Notes: generated from the letters alone by a model not told the origin. A stretch of 6,618 bases of DNA from Noviherbaspirillum sp. (GCA_028292785.1 JAQGLQ010000506.1:1-6618); one strand, 5' to 3'; numbered from the stretch's first letter, positions 1-6,187 are shown. Translations and numbers: made by a program.

Positions 1-388
1 CGCCGGCGAACAGCGCCGCTTCGTCGCCGCCGGTGCCGGCGCGGATCTCTAGATAAATGTTACGTTCGTCATTGGGATCTTTCGGCAGCAGCATTTTCTG
101 CAGATCCGCTTCCATCTGCTCCATGCGGAATTTTGCCGCGGTGATTTCATCCTGCGCCATTTCCTTCATTTCCGGATCGGACACCATTTCCTGTGCGGTT
201 TGCAAGTCCGCGCTCGCATGGCGATAGGACTTGTAAAGGTCGACCAGCGGCCCCAGTTCCGCATGTTCGCGCGTGAGCTTGCGATAAGCGTCCATGTCGG
301 ACGTGGCGCCTTCCTGCATTAAAAGATTGTTCAGCTCTTCCAACCGTTCTGTCAGTTGGTCGAGCTTGGAGAGCATTGAGGGTTTCAT
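1..388 (-). CDS. prfA: Peptide chain release factor 1, N-terminal part (runs off left edge)
   Basis: This is the first 129 codons of RF1, the cytoplasmic factor that reads UAA and UAG stop codons and triggers release of the finished peptide. The reverse-strand translation starts [12 protein letters not shown] and runs through the helical domain 1 into the start of domain 2, where the family signature [16 protein letters not shown] is seen at the window edge. This matches E. coli RF1 residue for residue in that signature and in the preceding [11 protein letters not shown] stretch. The stop-codon recognition loop and the catalytic GGQ lie outside the window, so they cannot be checked. The ATG at 388 is preceded by GGAAA, a usable ribosome binding site. 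The gene lies 110 bp after hemA. That gap has only a small CCCGG/CCGGG hairpin (455-468) and no T-run, so co-transcription with hemA is likely, as in many proteobacteria. Confidence 0.96.
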   Translation of the reverse strand, partial: MKPSMLSKLDQLTERLEELNNLLMQEGATSDMDAYRKLTREHAELGPLVDLYKSYRHASADLQTAQEMVSDPEMKEMAQDEITAAKFRMEQMEADLQKMLLPKDPNDERNIYLEIRAGTGGDEAALFAG

Positions 389-498
389 GGTTTTTCCGGC
401 ATTGAATTCGATGACAGGAGAACGACAGATGGCTTGTTCCCCTGGCGCGGAAATCCCGGATGACCGGGCGCGCCGCCAAGGGAGGGGAAGAAGCGTCG

Positions 499-1788
499 CT
501 AGCGCTTGGTGCGGAACAGGTGCGGCAGAAGCGCGGCGAGACGCGCCCGTTCGTCGCCCTTGGCATTATTGAGCGCCTGCTGCGGACCGTGCAGGAATTT
601 CGCGGTCAGTCCCCTGGACAACGCTTCCAGGACCGCGTCGACATCTTCTCCTCTGGCGAGCAGCTTGCGCGCGCGCTCCAGCTCGGCCAGGCGCATCGCT
701 TCGCTGCTTTCGTGCAGGTCCTGGATTACCGGCACCACCGCGCGGCTGTCGATCCAGTGCATGAAGGACTTGACGCGGCTGTCGATGATCGCTTCGGCCT
801 GCGCGACTGCCGCCTGGCGGTTTTCCAGGCCGGTCTGCACCGCTTCGCCGAGGTCATCGACGGTATACAGAAAGACATCGTCGAGCCGGCCAATCTCGGC
901 TTCGATATCGCGGGGCACGGCAAGGTCGACCATGAACATCGGCTTGTGGCGGCGTGCCTTGATCGCGCGTTCGACCATGCCGAGGCCGATGATCGGCAGC
1001 GACGATGCGGTCGAGGAAACGACGATATCGAAATTCGCCAGTTGCTGCGGCAGATCCGCCAGCCTGATCGCGTGTCCGTTGAAGCGCTGCGCAAGGACTT
1101 CGCCGCGTTCCAGCGTGCGGTTGGCGATTGTCAAGCTTTTCGGATTCTGCGCCGCGAAGTGGGTGGCGCACAGCTCGATCATCTCGCCGGCGCCGATGAA
1201 CAAGAGGTTCTGCTCCGATATCCTGTCGAAGATCCGCTGCGACATCCTGACCACCGCCGCCGCCATCGAGACGCTGTGAGCGCCGATTTCGGTCGTGCTG
1301 CGGACTTCCTTGGCGACCGCGAAGGTCCGCTGGAACATCTGATGCAGGTAGGTTCCGAGTCCGCCGGCTTCTTCCGCCTGGCGTACCGCATCCTTCATCT
1401 GGCCGAGAATCTGCGGCTCGCCCAATACCATCGAATCGAGCCCGGATGCGACACGGAATGCGTGGCGCACAGCATTATCCTGCGGCAGCGTGTAGAGATA
1501 GGGCCGAAGCTCGGAGTAGGGCAGCTTATGGTACTGCGCGAGGAAATGCGCGGTCGCATCGATCGACGCCTCCACGCCTCCGGCGATATGGCTCGCCGCA
1601 TAAAGCTCGGTGCGATTGCAGGTCGACAGAATGGCGGCCTCTTCGCTGGAACCGGAAGCAGCGGTGCGGCCGAACCATGCGCGTGCGGCTGCCACCGCCT
1701 GACTCAGCTGGTCGGCGGGAAATGCAACCTTCTCGCGAAGCGAAACGGGCGCTGTATTGTGATTGAGGCCAACGGCTAAAAGCTGCAT
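499..1788 (-). CDS. hemA: Glutamyl-tRNA reductase
   Basis: HemA reduces glutamyl-tRNA(Glu) with NADPH to glutamate-1-semialdehyde, the first committed step of the C5 route to 5-aminolevulinate and haem. The translation carries all family landmarks (numbered from the ATG at 1788): [19 protein letters not shown] at the N-terminus, STCNRTELY with the nucleophilic Cys57, the [17 protein letters not shown] block, the NADPH-binding GAGEMIEL near residue 199, ANRTLERG, and VDLAVPRD near 287. The C-terminal dimerisation helices are complete, giving 429 residues, a usual length. I chose ATG 1788 over the in-frame TTG at 1806 because E. coli HemA (MTLLALGINHKTAPVS) aligns from the ATG, and because a promoter -10 box at 1824-1829 would leave the TTG almost leaderless. 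The gene is followed by prfA. It is preceded by the terminator of the response-regulator gene, so it probably starts its own transcript. Confidence 0.96.
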   Translation of the reverse strand: MQLLAVGLNHNTAPVSLREKVAFPADQLSQAVAAARAWFGRTAASGSSEEAAILSTCNRTELYAASHIAGGVEASIDATAHFLAQYHKLPYSELRPYLYTLPQDNAVRHAFRVASGLDSMVLGEPQILGQMKDAVRQAEEAGGLGTYLHQMFQRTFAVAKEVRSTTEIGAHSVSMAAAVVRMSQRIFDRISEQNLLFIGAGEMIELCATHFAAQNPKSLTIANRTLERGEVLAQRFNGHAIRLADLPQQLANFDIVVSSTASSLPIIGLGMVERAIKARRHKPMFMVDLAVPRDIEAEIGRLDDVFLYTVDDLGEAVQTGLENRQAAVAQAEAIIDSRVKSFMHWIDSRAVVPVIQDLHESSEAMRLAELERARKLLARGEDVDAVLEALSRGLTAKFLHGPQQALNNAKGDERARLAALLPHLFRTKR

Positions 1789-1823
1789 TTCGCTCGTCGA
1801 TTCCAAATATAAGAAAGCCCTCT

Positions 1824-1829
1824 ATTATA
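1824..1829 (-). promoter_or_regulatory. Candidate -10 box for hemA
   Basis: A perfect TATAAT hexamer reads on the minus strand 36 bp before the hemA ATG. Transcription would start near 1817 and give a leader of about 28 nt. The -35 position (about 1847-1853) reads TTTCGG or TTCGGC, a weak match to TTGACA. The promoter is therefore an inference from a strong -10 and a sensible distance. A second -10-like TATAGC lies at 1837-1842. Confidence 0.5.
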
Positions 1830-1914
1830 ACCTCTTGCTATAACCCGCCGAAACCATGGCAGTGTGCTGACGAGTTCATTGTCGCCGAGCCATACAGGTA
1901 AAGTAGCACAAGCT

Positions 1915-1933
1915 AAAAAAGCCGTGCGACGGC
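1915..1933 (-). terminator. Intrinsic terminator after the response-regulator gene
   Basis: On the minus strand GCCGT, loop CGC and ACGGC form a 5-bp GC-rich stem (1933-1921) followed directly by six T residues (1920-1915). It lies about 100 nt past the stop codon of the response regulator and before the hemA promoter, so it would separate the two transcription units. The stem is short, but its placement and T-run fit rho-independent termination. Confidence 0.6.
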
Positions 1934-2035
1934 GTTTGCACACCTGCACGCAGGATGATCGCTTGGACCGCTGACGCGCCGATCCTATCCTTGAACAATG
2001 CGCGGATGCGGACGCCCGCGTCGGCCATTCTATTT

Positions 2036-2719
2036 TCACAACTGTTCCAGCCGGTAGCCATAGCTGTAGACCGGGGTAAGCCGAAATCCACGCTCAGGCT
2101 TGAGGAAAAGCTTATTCCTGACCCGCGAAACATGCGTATCGACCGTGCGCGACGGTACATCAGCCTCCTGCGACCAGATCTTTTCAAGGATATAAGCGCG
2201 CGAAAGCGGGCGCCCGAGATTCTGGAAAAACAGCAAGGCCAGGTTGAATTCTTTCTGCGTGACCTCGACCGGAGCGCCGCCGACGGACAGGCGCATGGCG
2301 GACATGTCGAACACATGCTCGCCAAAGCGGATCTGCCTGGCCTCGCTCAATGCAGGAAAGGCGCTGCGAAGCAGGACCTGGACGCGCAACACCAGCTCGC
2401 TGCGACGGACAGGCTTGACAATGTAATCGCTCGCTCCGCCGGCCAGCGCGGCCGGGATGACGCTTTCGTCCGCGCGGCCGACGACAAGCAGGATCGGTAA
2501 CGCATGCGGCAGTTTTTCGCGCACCCAGCTGATCGCCGCCGCGCCGCTGGCGTCGGTCACCCGCCAGTTCACGATCAGCATGTCGCAGGGTTCCGTGCGC
2601 AAATGAGCGAGGAGTTGCGGCCCGTCCTCGAAGGTCGCGCACTCGTGGCCTATGCGTGCGAGCGCCTCGCATATTTGCGGGCTCTGGTCTTTGTCGTCAT
2701 CAAGTAGGGCAATGCGCAT
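2036..2719 (-). CDS. Orphan OmpR/PhoB-type response regulator with atypical receiver
   Basis: This is a DNA-binding regulator with two domains: a receiver (about residues 1-115) and a C-terminal winged helix (about 130-227). The winged helix shows the family pattern: VTQKEFNLALLF, an IWSQEADVPSRTVDTHVSRV recognition region and a final YSYGYRLE wing. In the receiver the acidic pocket DDD (residues 7-9) and the conserved Lys of DYIVKP are present. The phospho-acceptor Asp is replaced by Asn51 in LIVNWRVTD (codon AAC at 2569-2567). The conserved Thr/Ser at the end of beta-4 is Val80 in LLVVGRAD. Conventional aspartyl phosphorylation is therefore unlikely. No histidine kinase gene is adjacent. 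The ATG at 2719 (MRIALLDDD) has GGA four bases upstream and fits the family start; ATG 2731 would add MPDS but shows no ribosome binding site. The next gene is divergent, with 275 bp between in which I see no convincing promoter or operator. Confidence 0.88.
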   Translation of the reverse strand: MRIALLDDDKDQSPQICEALARIGHECATFEDGPQLLAHLRTEPCDMLIVNWRVTDASGAAAISWVREKLPHALPILLVVGRADESVIPAALAGGASDYIVKPVRRSELVLRVQVLLRSAFPALSEARQIRFGEHVFDMSAMRLSVGGAPVEVTQKEFNLALLFFQNLGRPLSRAYILEKIWSQEADVPSRTVDTHVSRVRNKLFLKPERGFRLTPVYSYGYRLEQL

Positions 2720-2994
2720 GGAATCCGGCATGACAAATGGTCAAGAACGTCGATCTGTTGGCAAAACAAGGCGGGGCGGGCCTGCATGCGCGGACGGCTC
2801 GACTCGTGAGCGGCAAATATACAGTAGTCAATGCGGCACCACGACTGATCGACGGGAGGCTATCCGTGTTGCAAAAGTTATATTCACGTGGCTGCGCAAC
2901 TTCCGGCCCGCTTCACAATCCTATTCATAGGTCGACGCGTAACTCTCTCGCTCGACCAAGACGGCCACGCCCCGCCGGGCGCGATTGGAAGTCA

Positions 2995-3345
2995 GTGAAA
3001 ACCGCTCTCATCGAAGGCACCTCGCTCGATGCGTTTGACGAAAACCTGTTGAACGCTCTTGATCTGACGTGCGCTCCTGCCTGGGCTGTCCGCAGTGAAG
3101 CCTTTTTAATCGGTGTACTGAATGATCGCGGCGAAATCTACCGCATCGTCGGGGTTCCGGATCTGGAGTCATTCGCGAGTCTGCTGGACCGATTGCGCAT
3201 GCTCAGATGCCTGGACGCGATCGCCGACGGCGATGATGCGGAAAATGGGTTCGATACGATCGTCAGCCCGCCCCATCGCAGGACTGAAGATAAGGTAATA
3301 CCGAGAAAGCAGTCCACCGACAACCACAGGAAACATTGGCATTGA
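2995..3345 (+). CDS. Small hypothetical protein, paralogue of the next gene
   Basis: I do not recognise a family. The predicted protein is 116 residues, starting VKTALIEGTS at a GTG. The open frame extends upstream to an ATG at 2737. I prefer GTG 2995 because TTGGAAG lies just ahead of it as a ribosome binding site, because homology with the downstream gene begins exactly there (KTxLIEG), and because the upstream 86 codons read like unselected Arg/Pro-rich sequence. Shared landmarks with the neighbour are LIG, N, GEIYR, G, F, L, LR, L, C and GF, about one third identity by eye over 95 residues without gaps. Compared with the neighbour it carries about 20 extra C-terminal residues (DKVIPRKQSTDNHRKHWH), charged and probably disordered. 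No signal peptide or membrane segment is seen. It is divergent from the response regulator and probably co-transcribed with the next gene. Confidence 0.62.
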   Translation: MKTALIEGTSLDAFDENLLNALDLTCAPAWAVRSEAFLIGVLNDRGEIYRIVGVPDLESFASLLDRLRMLRCLDAIADGDDAENGFDTIVSPPHRRTEDKVIPRKQSTDNHRKHWH

Positions 3346-3396
3346 GCATGACCGCCGCATGCTGATCTGAAACCTACCTAATCGACGGGAATATTC

Positions 3397-3687
3397 TTGA
3401 AGACAACACTGATTGAAGGCATGCACCGCGCGCAACGCGATGGAATCCTCCTGCGTACCGTGGAACTGATCGACGATTCAACCGACATCGTCTGGAAGGA
3501 AGGCAAGCTGATCGGCCTGCGCAATGAGAATGGCGAGATCTACCGCGCCATCGGCATCGCCGGTACCACCAGATTCATTTATGTGCTCAGGAAGCTGCGT
3601 AAGCTGGGCTGCATACGCGAGCTCGCCGACAGCAATGAAACAGACCAGGGATTTCACGCGGTCCTGAGCGTGCCCGACGCTTCCTGA
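3397..3687 (+). CDS. Small hypothetical protein, paralogue of the preceding gene
   Basis: This 96-residue protein of unknown function begins at a TTG (translation MKTTLIEGMH), with GGGA eight bases upstream. An ATG at 3421 would give a shorter protein but would cut off the KTxLIEG block shared with the upstream paralogue, so the TTG is favoured. The middle holds LIGLRNENGEIYRAIGIAG, which looks like a beta-hairpin. A basic amphipathic stretch FIYVLRKLRKLGC follows, likely helical, and the protein ends with GFHAVLSVPDAS. It has no transmembrane segment or signal peptide. The two genes look like an old tandem duplication, since nucleotide identity is patchy. They are 51 bp apart, with a small AGCATG/CATGCT hairpin (3345-3363) between them. 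A strong terminator follows 35 bp after the stop codon. Confidence 0.72.
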   Translation: MKTTLIEGMHRAQRDGILLRTVELIDDSTDIVWKEGKLIGLRNENGEIYRAIGIAGTTRFIYVLRKLRKLGCIRELADSNETDQGFHAVLSVPDAS

Positions 3688-3699
3688 AGTGCGACAAGA

Positions 3700-3721
3700 C
3701 GCCATCCGCATGCCGATGGCG
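3700..3721. repeat. Inverted repeat CGCCATC/GATGGCG
   Basis: A perfect 7-bp stem (3700-3706 with 3715-3721) encloses an 8-base loop, just before the main terminator. It lies between the stop codons of two convergent genes. On the minus strand it is followed by TCTTGTC, a poor T-tract, so it might help end hydrolase transcripts, but this is weak. Confidence 0.45.
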
Positions 3722-3722
3722 C

Positions 3723-3751
3723 AAGCAGGCCTCCTTGCCTGCTTATTTTTT
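3723..3751 (+). terminator. Strong intrinsic terminator after the paralogue pair
   Basis: AAGCAGGC (3723-3730), loop CTCCTT and GCCTGCTT (3737-3744) form a perfect 8-bp stem followed by A and six T residues (3746-3751). This is a textbook rho-independent terminator for the plus-strand genes. Its 3' arm and T-run overlap the last codons and stop codon of the convergent hydrolase gene. On the minus strand there is no T-run after the stem. Confidence 0.88.
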
Positions 3752-4447
3752 AAGCAACATCGCCAGTGCTTGCAACACTTCCGGATGCGTTGCCATGCCC
3801 AGATGGCTGACGCCGTTCACTTCGATATTGCAATGGTGTTTCGACTCCGGTCCCACGCATGCCTGCCACGCCACGATGCCATCGGTCTGCGAATAAACCG
3901 ATGTCGATGGAACCGCAGCGTTTGCCTCTTCCGCGACCGGCTTCGCCACTGCGGCCAGATCCGGAAGCTCGCCATTGAGCCGTGCAAAAATATTCATTGC
4001 ACTGATCGCTTCGGGATTGCCGCCGAACGGCGTTGCCAGGGTAATCACCTGGCGTATCCACTGCGGATGCCTCTTCGCCAGCTCACGGGCGTAAATGCCG
4101 CCGAGGCTCCAGCCTATCAATGAGATACGGCGGCGGTCCCGGGCGTAGATGCGTTGCAATTGCTCGCCCAGCAAGCCTATCCATTCAGTGAAGTTGGCGC
4201 CCGGTCCGGTATTGACGCCGTGTTCCCAGTCATGCACTTCGTAACCCAGCTGCAAAAGGCGCGTGCGCAATACCGCGGTCGCGGCGCCGCTGACGCCGAG
4301 ACCTGGAAACACGACAACCGGATGGCCATCGCCGCGCGGAAGCGATTCGAGCGAGCCCGTCAGACCGGCTGCATAGTCGGAGATCGCGCGAAAAGGTTCG
4401 AGTGCAAGTAAAAAAGGCGAGGGCGGTTTGAAATCGAGGATATTGAT
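3743..4447 (-). CDS. Alpha/beta-hydrolase (esterase/lipase-like), non-canonical or lost start codon
   Basis: This is a probable serine hydrolase of 234 residues; the substrate is unknown. From the proposed start the chain reads INILDFKPPSPFLLALEP and then GDGHPVVVFPGLGVSG, the first core strand with an oxyanion-type PGLG loop near residues 48-51. The nucleophile elbow GWSLGG (Ser114) follows, then SQTDGIV (likely acid Asp189) and VSHLGM (His215), so the triad appears complete. The only standard start in frame is GTG 4312, which would begin inside the first core strand and drop about 45 conserved-looking residues. Upstream the frame stays open to TAA at 4480-4478 with no ATG, GTG or TTG. An ATC at 4447 sits six bases after GGAG, exactly where a start is expected. 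It may be a rare ATC start, a start lost by mutation (pseudogene), or a sequence error. No clear signal peptide is seen. It faces the paralogue pair and is divergent from the stress-protein gene. Confidence 0.72.
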   Translation of the reverse strand: MNILDFKPPSPFLLALEPFRAISDYAAGLTGSLESLPRGDGHPVVVFPGLGVSGAATAVLRTRLLQLGYEVHDWEHGVNTGPGANFTEWIGLLGEQLQRIYARDRRRISLIGWSLGGIYARELAKRHPQWIRQVITLATPFGGNPEAISAMNIFARLNGELPDLAAVAKPVAEEANAAVPSTSVYSQTDGIVAWQACVGPESKHHCNIEVNGVSHLGMATHPEVLQALAMLLKK

Positions 4448-4453
4448 ATGTTT

Positions 4454-4457
4454 CTCC
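4454..4457 (-). promoter_or_regulatory. Ribosome binding site placing the hydrolase start
   Basis: GGAG (within CCGGAGA) on the minus strand lies six bases before the ATC at 4447-4445, in frame with the hydrolase. The good match and spacing make this the expected initiation region even though no standard start codon follows. Confidence 0.5.
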
Positions 4458-4688
4458 GGAGATGACGTAACGAAGCTTTATAAGAGTATGAACGTAATTC
4501 TGATGCACTGCACAATAAGTAGTTCTATCGCGATAAAAACGTGACCGGAATCAAGTGCTTATCAGATGGGGGTTGCCACAGCCACAGACGTACCGACAGT
4601 GCTCACTATTGATTGATCTCAAACCGGACCTATTCGTGCGGCTCATGCTGAAGCTCTATCCGCACATGGGCGACATCGAAGAAGCGCC

Positions 4689-5126
4689 ATGTTCAATACG
4701 ATTCTTGTGCCTACCGACGGATCGCCTGCCTCACTCGCGGCGATTGATGCCGCAGTAAAGCTCGCAAAAGAGCTCGGCAGCAAAATCATCGGCATTTCCG
4801 TCGCCGAACCGCATCCGTCCGCACTGCTCTCGGATAGTGATTTTTTTGGCACGACTCACGCCTACAACGCCAAGGCGCATGACCTGGCGCAGGAACACGT
4901 GCAGAAAATCGCCGCCGCAGCCGGCGCCCTCCAGGTTCCCTGCGAAACCATCGCCGTCCACTCATTCAAGCCGGACGAAGAAATACTCGACGCCGCTAAA
5001 AAATATCATTGCGATCTCATCTTCATGGCCGCGCGCGGACGCAGGGGATGGACCGGATTATTCGTCGGACGCGAGACGCAAAAAGTGCTGGCGCACTCAA
5101 CCATCCCCGTTCTGGTATACCCTTAG
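4689..5126 (+). CDS. Universal stress protein (UspA family)
   Basis: This is a single-domain cytoplasmic Usp of 145 residues, the usual length. Such proteins typically dimerise and help survival under starvation, oxidative or energy stress. The N-terminal strand and loop MFNTILVPTDGSPAS has the nucleotide-contact Asp10. The C-terminal ends QKVLAHSTIPVLVYP, typical of the family. The usual ATP motif G-2x-G-9x-G-(S/T) is degenerate here: Ala114 replaces the first Gly, Gly117 and Gly127 are kept, and Arg128 replaces the Ser/Thr (stretch AARGRRGWTGLFVGRE). ATP binding is therefore uncertain. The ATG at 4689 is preceded by GAAGAAG, a weak ribosome binding site with short spacing, and fits the family start exactly. 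The roughly 240 bp upstream, shared with the divergent hydrolase, hold a TATCGCGATA palindrome (4526-4535) but no promoter I would defend. A hairpin terminator follows the stop codon. Confidence 0.93.
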   Translation: MFNTILVPTDGSPASLAAIDAAVKLAKELGSKIIGISVAEPHPSALLSDSDFFGTTHAYNAKAHDLAQEHVQKIAAAAGALQVPCETIAVHSFKPDEEILDAAKKYHCDLIFMAARGRRGWTGLFVGRETQKVLAHSTIPVLVYP

Positions 5127-5142
5127 TGCTGAGCTTGCGATG

Positions 5143-5172
5143 GTCAGAGCTTCAGAGGCTCTGACGTTGTCT
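5143..5172 (+). terminator. Likely terminator after the universal stress protein gene
   Basis: GTCAGAGC (5143-5150), loop TTCAGAG and GCTCTGAC (5158-5165) make a perfect 8-bp stem 17 bp after the stop codon, followed by the imperfect T-tract GTTGTCT. It would separate this gene from the downstream one and argues against starts of the next gene upstream of 5165. Confidence 0.6.
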
Positions 5173-5226
5173 AAAACGAAAGCTGCCGGATGCATGATCG
5201 CGCGCCGCGCAGCATCACTCCAGCAT

Positions 5227-5670
5227 ATGAACAATCAAAGCAAAATCAGACTTAGCGGTCCATTCGAGGTTGTGGATTCATCAGGCCGGATGTGGGAAAT
5301 CGAGGGCATCCATATATTCGACGAGGGCTATGGAATCATCGATGTCTATGTCGACCTGGCGTCTTCGATGGAGGACGATCCGCTGTACGAAGACACGCTG
5401 TTGATCAGCCAGATTATCGCGCGGCTGCGCTCGCTCGGTTATGTCGGTCCGGATTTCGGCCACGCCGATCTCGGCCTGCAGGACGACAAGCTCATCGTGC
5501 TCGAGGCACCGGAGGCATTCAATGCTTTCGCCGCGGCCAGGGGATGGAGAAATCTGGCGGAAGGATATGATGACGACAACGACAAGCAGGCTTCATCCGG
5601 CGACATCACACTGGATTCCGACTCGCTCGCGGTATTCAAAGGCCTGATGCGAAAGCTGAACGTGAAGTGA
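5227..5670 (+). CDS. Hypothetical acidic protein, 147 residues
   Basis: I do not recognise a family. The chain reads MNNQSKIRLSGPFEVVDSSG, then an aromatic and acidic stretch with WEIEGIHIF and GYGIIDVYVDL that looks like beta strands. A likely helix (LLISQIIARLRSLGYVG) follows, then DKLIVLEAPEAFNAFAAARG, and an acidic, probably disordered linker (YDDDNDKQ, about 114-120) before the C-terminal helix SLAVFKGLMRKLNVK. There is no signal peptide or membrane segment, so it is probably cytoplasmic. The start is uncertain. ATG 5227 has no good ribosome binding site, and in-frame ATG 5194 (adding 11 residues, MIARRAASLQH) is possible. An ATG at 5140 would precede the upstream terminator hairpin and is unlikely. 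The gene lies 100 bp after the stress protein and converges on infA2 with only 40 bp between stops and no clear terminator there. Confidence 0.75.
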   Translation: MNNQSKIRLSGPFEVVDSSGRMWEIEGIHIFDEGYGIIDVYVDLASSMEDDPLYEDTLLISQIIARLRSLGYVGPDFGHADLGLQDDKLIVLEAPEAFNAFAAARGWRNLAEGYDDDNDKQASSGDITLDSDSLAVFKGLMRKLNVK

Positions 5671-5710
5671 CGTGACCGTTCAGGCTATTCGCGGCTGGAG
5701 CAGAGATCGC

Positions 5711-5974
5711 TCAGTAACGTCGACGCTGGTTACCTGTCGGCACCGGTCCGCGCTTTTCAAGGTGGCGGAATGTAATGCGTCCCTTGCTTAAATCGTAAGG
5801 AGACAACTCGAGGGAGACCTTGTCGCCCGCGAGAATGCGGATATGGTTCTGCCGCATTTTGCCGGACGTGTAGGCGATCAGTTGATGCCCGTTTTCCAGA
5901 TCAACGCGAAAGCGCGAATCGGGAAGCACCTCGGCAACAAGTCCGCTCATTTCAAGAAGTTCTTCTTTAGCCAT
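5711..5974 (-). CDS. infA: Translation initiation factor IF-1, second-paralogue type
   Basis: IF-1 binds the 30S ribosomal A site and assists IF-2 and IF-3 during initiation. The protein is one S1/OB-fold domain: [47 protein letters not shown] and [13 protein letters not shown] follow E. coli IF-1 almost throughout. It is 87 residues rather than 72, the extra being a basic Pro/Gly/Arg tail ([16 protein letters not shown]). That tail, and the position away from ribosomal protein genes, match the second infA copy (infA2) known in Burkholderia and relatives. The usual copy sits in the spc-type operon. The ATG at 5974 has GGA nine bases upstream. A GACTG/CAGTC hairpin (6000-6015) lies in the leader region just ahead. 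The neighbours do not explain its job. Assignment as IF-1 is firm; the paralogue label is inferred from length and context. Confidence 0.94.
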   Translation of the reverse strand: MAKEELLEMSGLVAEVLPDSRFRVDLENGHQLIAYTSGKMRQNHIRILAGDKVSLELSPYDLSKGRITFRHLEKRGPVPTGNQRRRY

Positions 5975-5999
5975 GATTATTCCAATATAAAAGGTTGGC

Positions 6000-6015
6000 G
6001 ACTGCCGAAACAGTC
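6000..6015 (-). repeat. Hairpin in the infA2 leader region
   Basis: GACTG and CAGTC pair around a 6-base loop, ending about 26 bases before the infA2 start codon. On the minus strand it is followed by CCAACCTTTT. It could be a leader hairpin affecting infA2 expression. The stem is short, so this is tentative. Confidence 0.4.
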
Positions 6016-6072
6016 ACTGAAAGGTGTGCTTTACACGGTCTTGCTTGCACGACCGGTTGCAAGGAAAGAGGG

Positions 6073-6099
6073 CCTGCGAAGAGGCAGGTACGATTTTTT
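6073..6099 (+). terminator. Terminator-like hairpin with T6, no upstream plus-strand gene
   Basis: CCTGC (6073-6077), loop GAAGAG and GCAGG (6084-6088) are followed after five bases by six T residues (6094-6099). It resembles a weak plus-strand terminator, yet the nearest upstream plus-strand gene ends at 5670 and infA2 lies between on the other strand. It might end transcripts reading through from the 5227 gene, or a small RNA. Confidence 0.3.
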
Positions 6100-6144
6100 C
6101 TCGTCGCCGTCTATGGCCAAATGCAAGAAACGAGAGCGTCGAAG

Positions 6145-6161
6145 GTGCGCATTTCGCGCAC
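6145..6161. repeat. Inverted repeat GTGCGC/GCGCAC
   Basis: A perfect 6-bp GC-rich stem (6145-6150 with 6156-6161) has a 5-base ATTTC loop, in the non-coding gap upstream of infA2. There is no T-tract on either side. It is one of a series of hairpins here. Confidence 0.45.
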
Positions 6162-6165
6162 TCGG

Positions 6166-6187
6166 TCAACACGGTGGTAAATGTTGA
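6166..6187. repeat. Inverted repeat TCAACA/TGTTGA
   Basis: Perfect 6-bp arms (6166-6171 and 6182-6187) are separated by 10 bases, four bases after the previous hairpin. The arrangement would suit an operator half-site pair or an RNA stem. The sequence alone does not decide. Confidence 0.4.

Noticed and set aside
455..468. CCCGG/CCGGG hairpin between hemA and prfA as a terminator
   Set aside because: The stem is only five pairs and is followed by ATTT rather than a T-run on the minus strand.
460..1779. Plus-strand open frame of 439 codons opposite hemA
   Set aside because: It is the antisense shadow of hemA, produced by high G+C codon use. Its translation resembles no protein, while hemA on the other strand is certain.
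1955..2500. Plus-strand open frame of 181 codons opposite the response regulator
   Set aside because: Antisense shadow of a gene with clear receiver and winged-helix motifs.
2737..2994. N-terminal extension of the first paralogue to ATG 2737
   Set aside because: Homology with the second paralogue begins at GTG 2995, which has a ribosome binding site. The upstream codons give Arg/Pro-rich sequence without domain character.
4230..4508. Minus-strand frame starting at ATG 4508, as the true hydrolase N-terminus joined by a frameshift
   Set aside because: In that frame the region overlapping the hydrolase N-terminus gives Arg/Ser-rich shadow sequence, while the hydrolase frame itself stays sensible up to the ribosome binding site. 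No frameshift is needed.
4526..4535. TATCGCGATA palindrome between the hydrolase and the stress protein
   Set aside because: A single 10-bp palindrome with no second copy seen nearby. It could be an operator but is expected by chance often enough that I do not claim it as a feature.
4837..5226. Upstream part of the long frame that leads into the 5227 gene
   Set aside because: It overlaps the universal stress protein in another frame and then crosses its terminator. Only the part from about 5194 or 5227 is credible.
5843..6187. Plus-strand frame over infA2 and its leader
   Set aside because: Antisense to infA2 for its first third, with no protein-like features afterwards.
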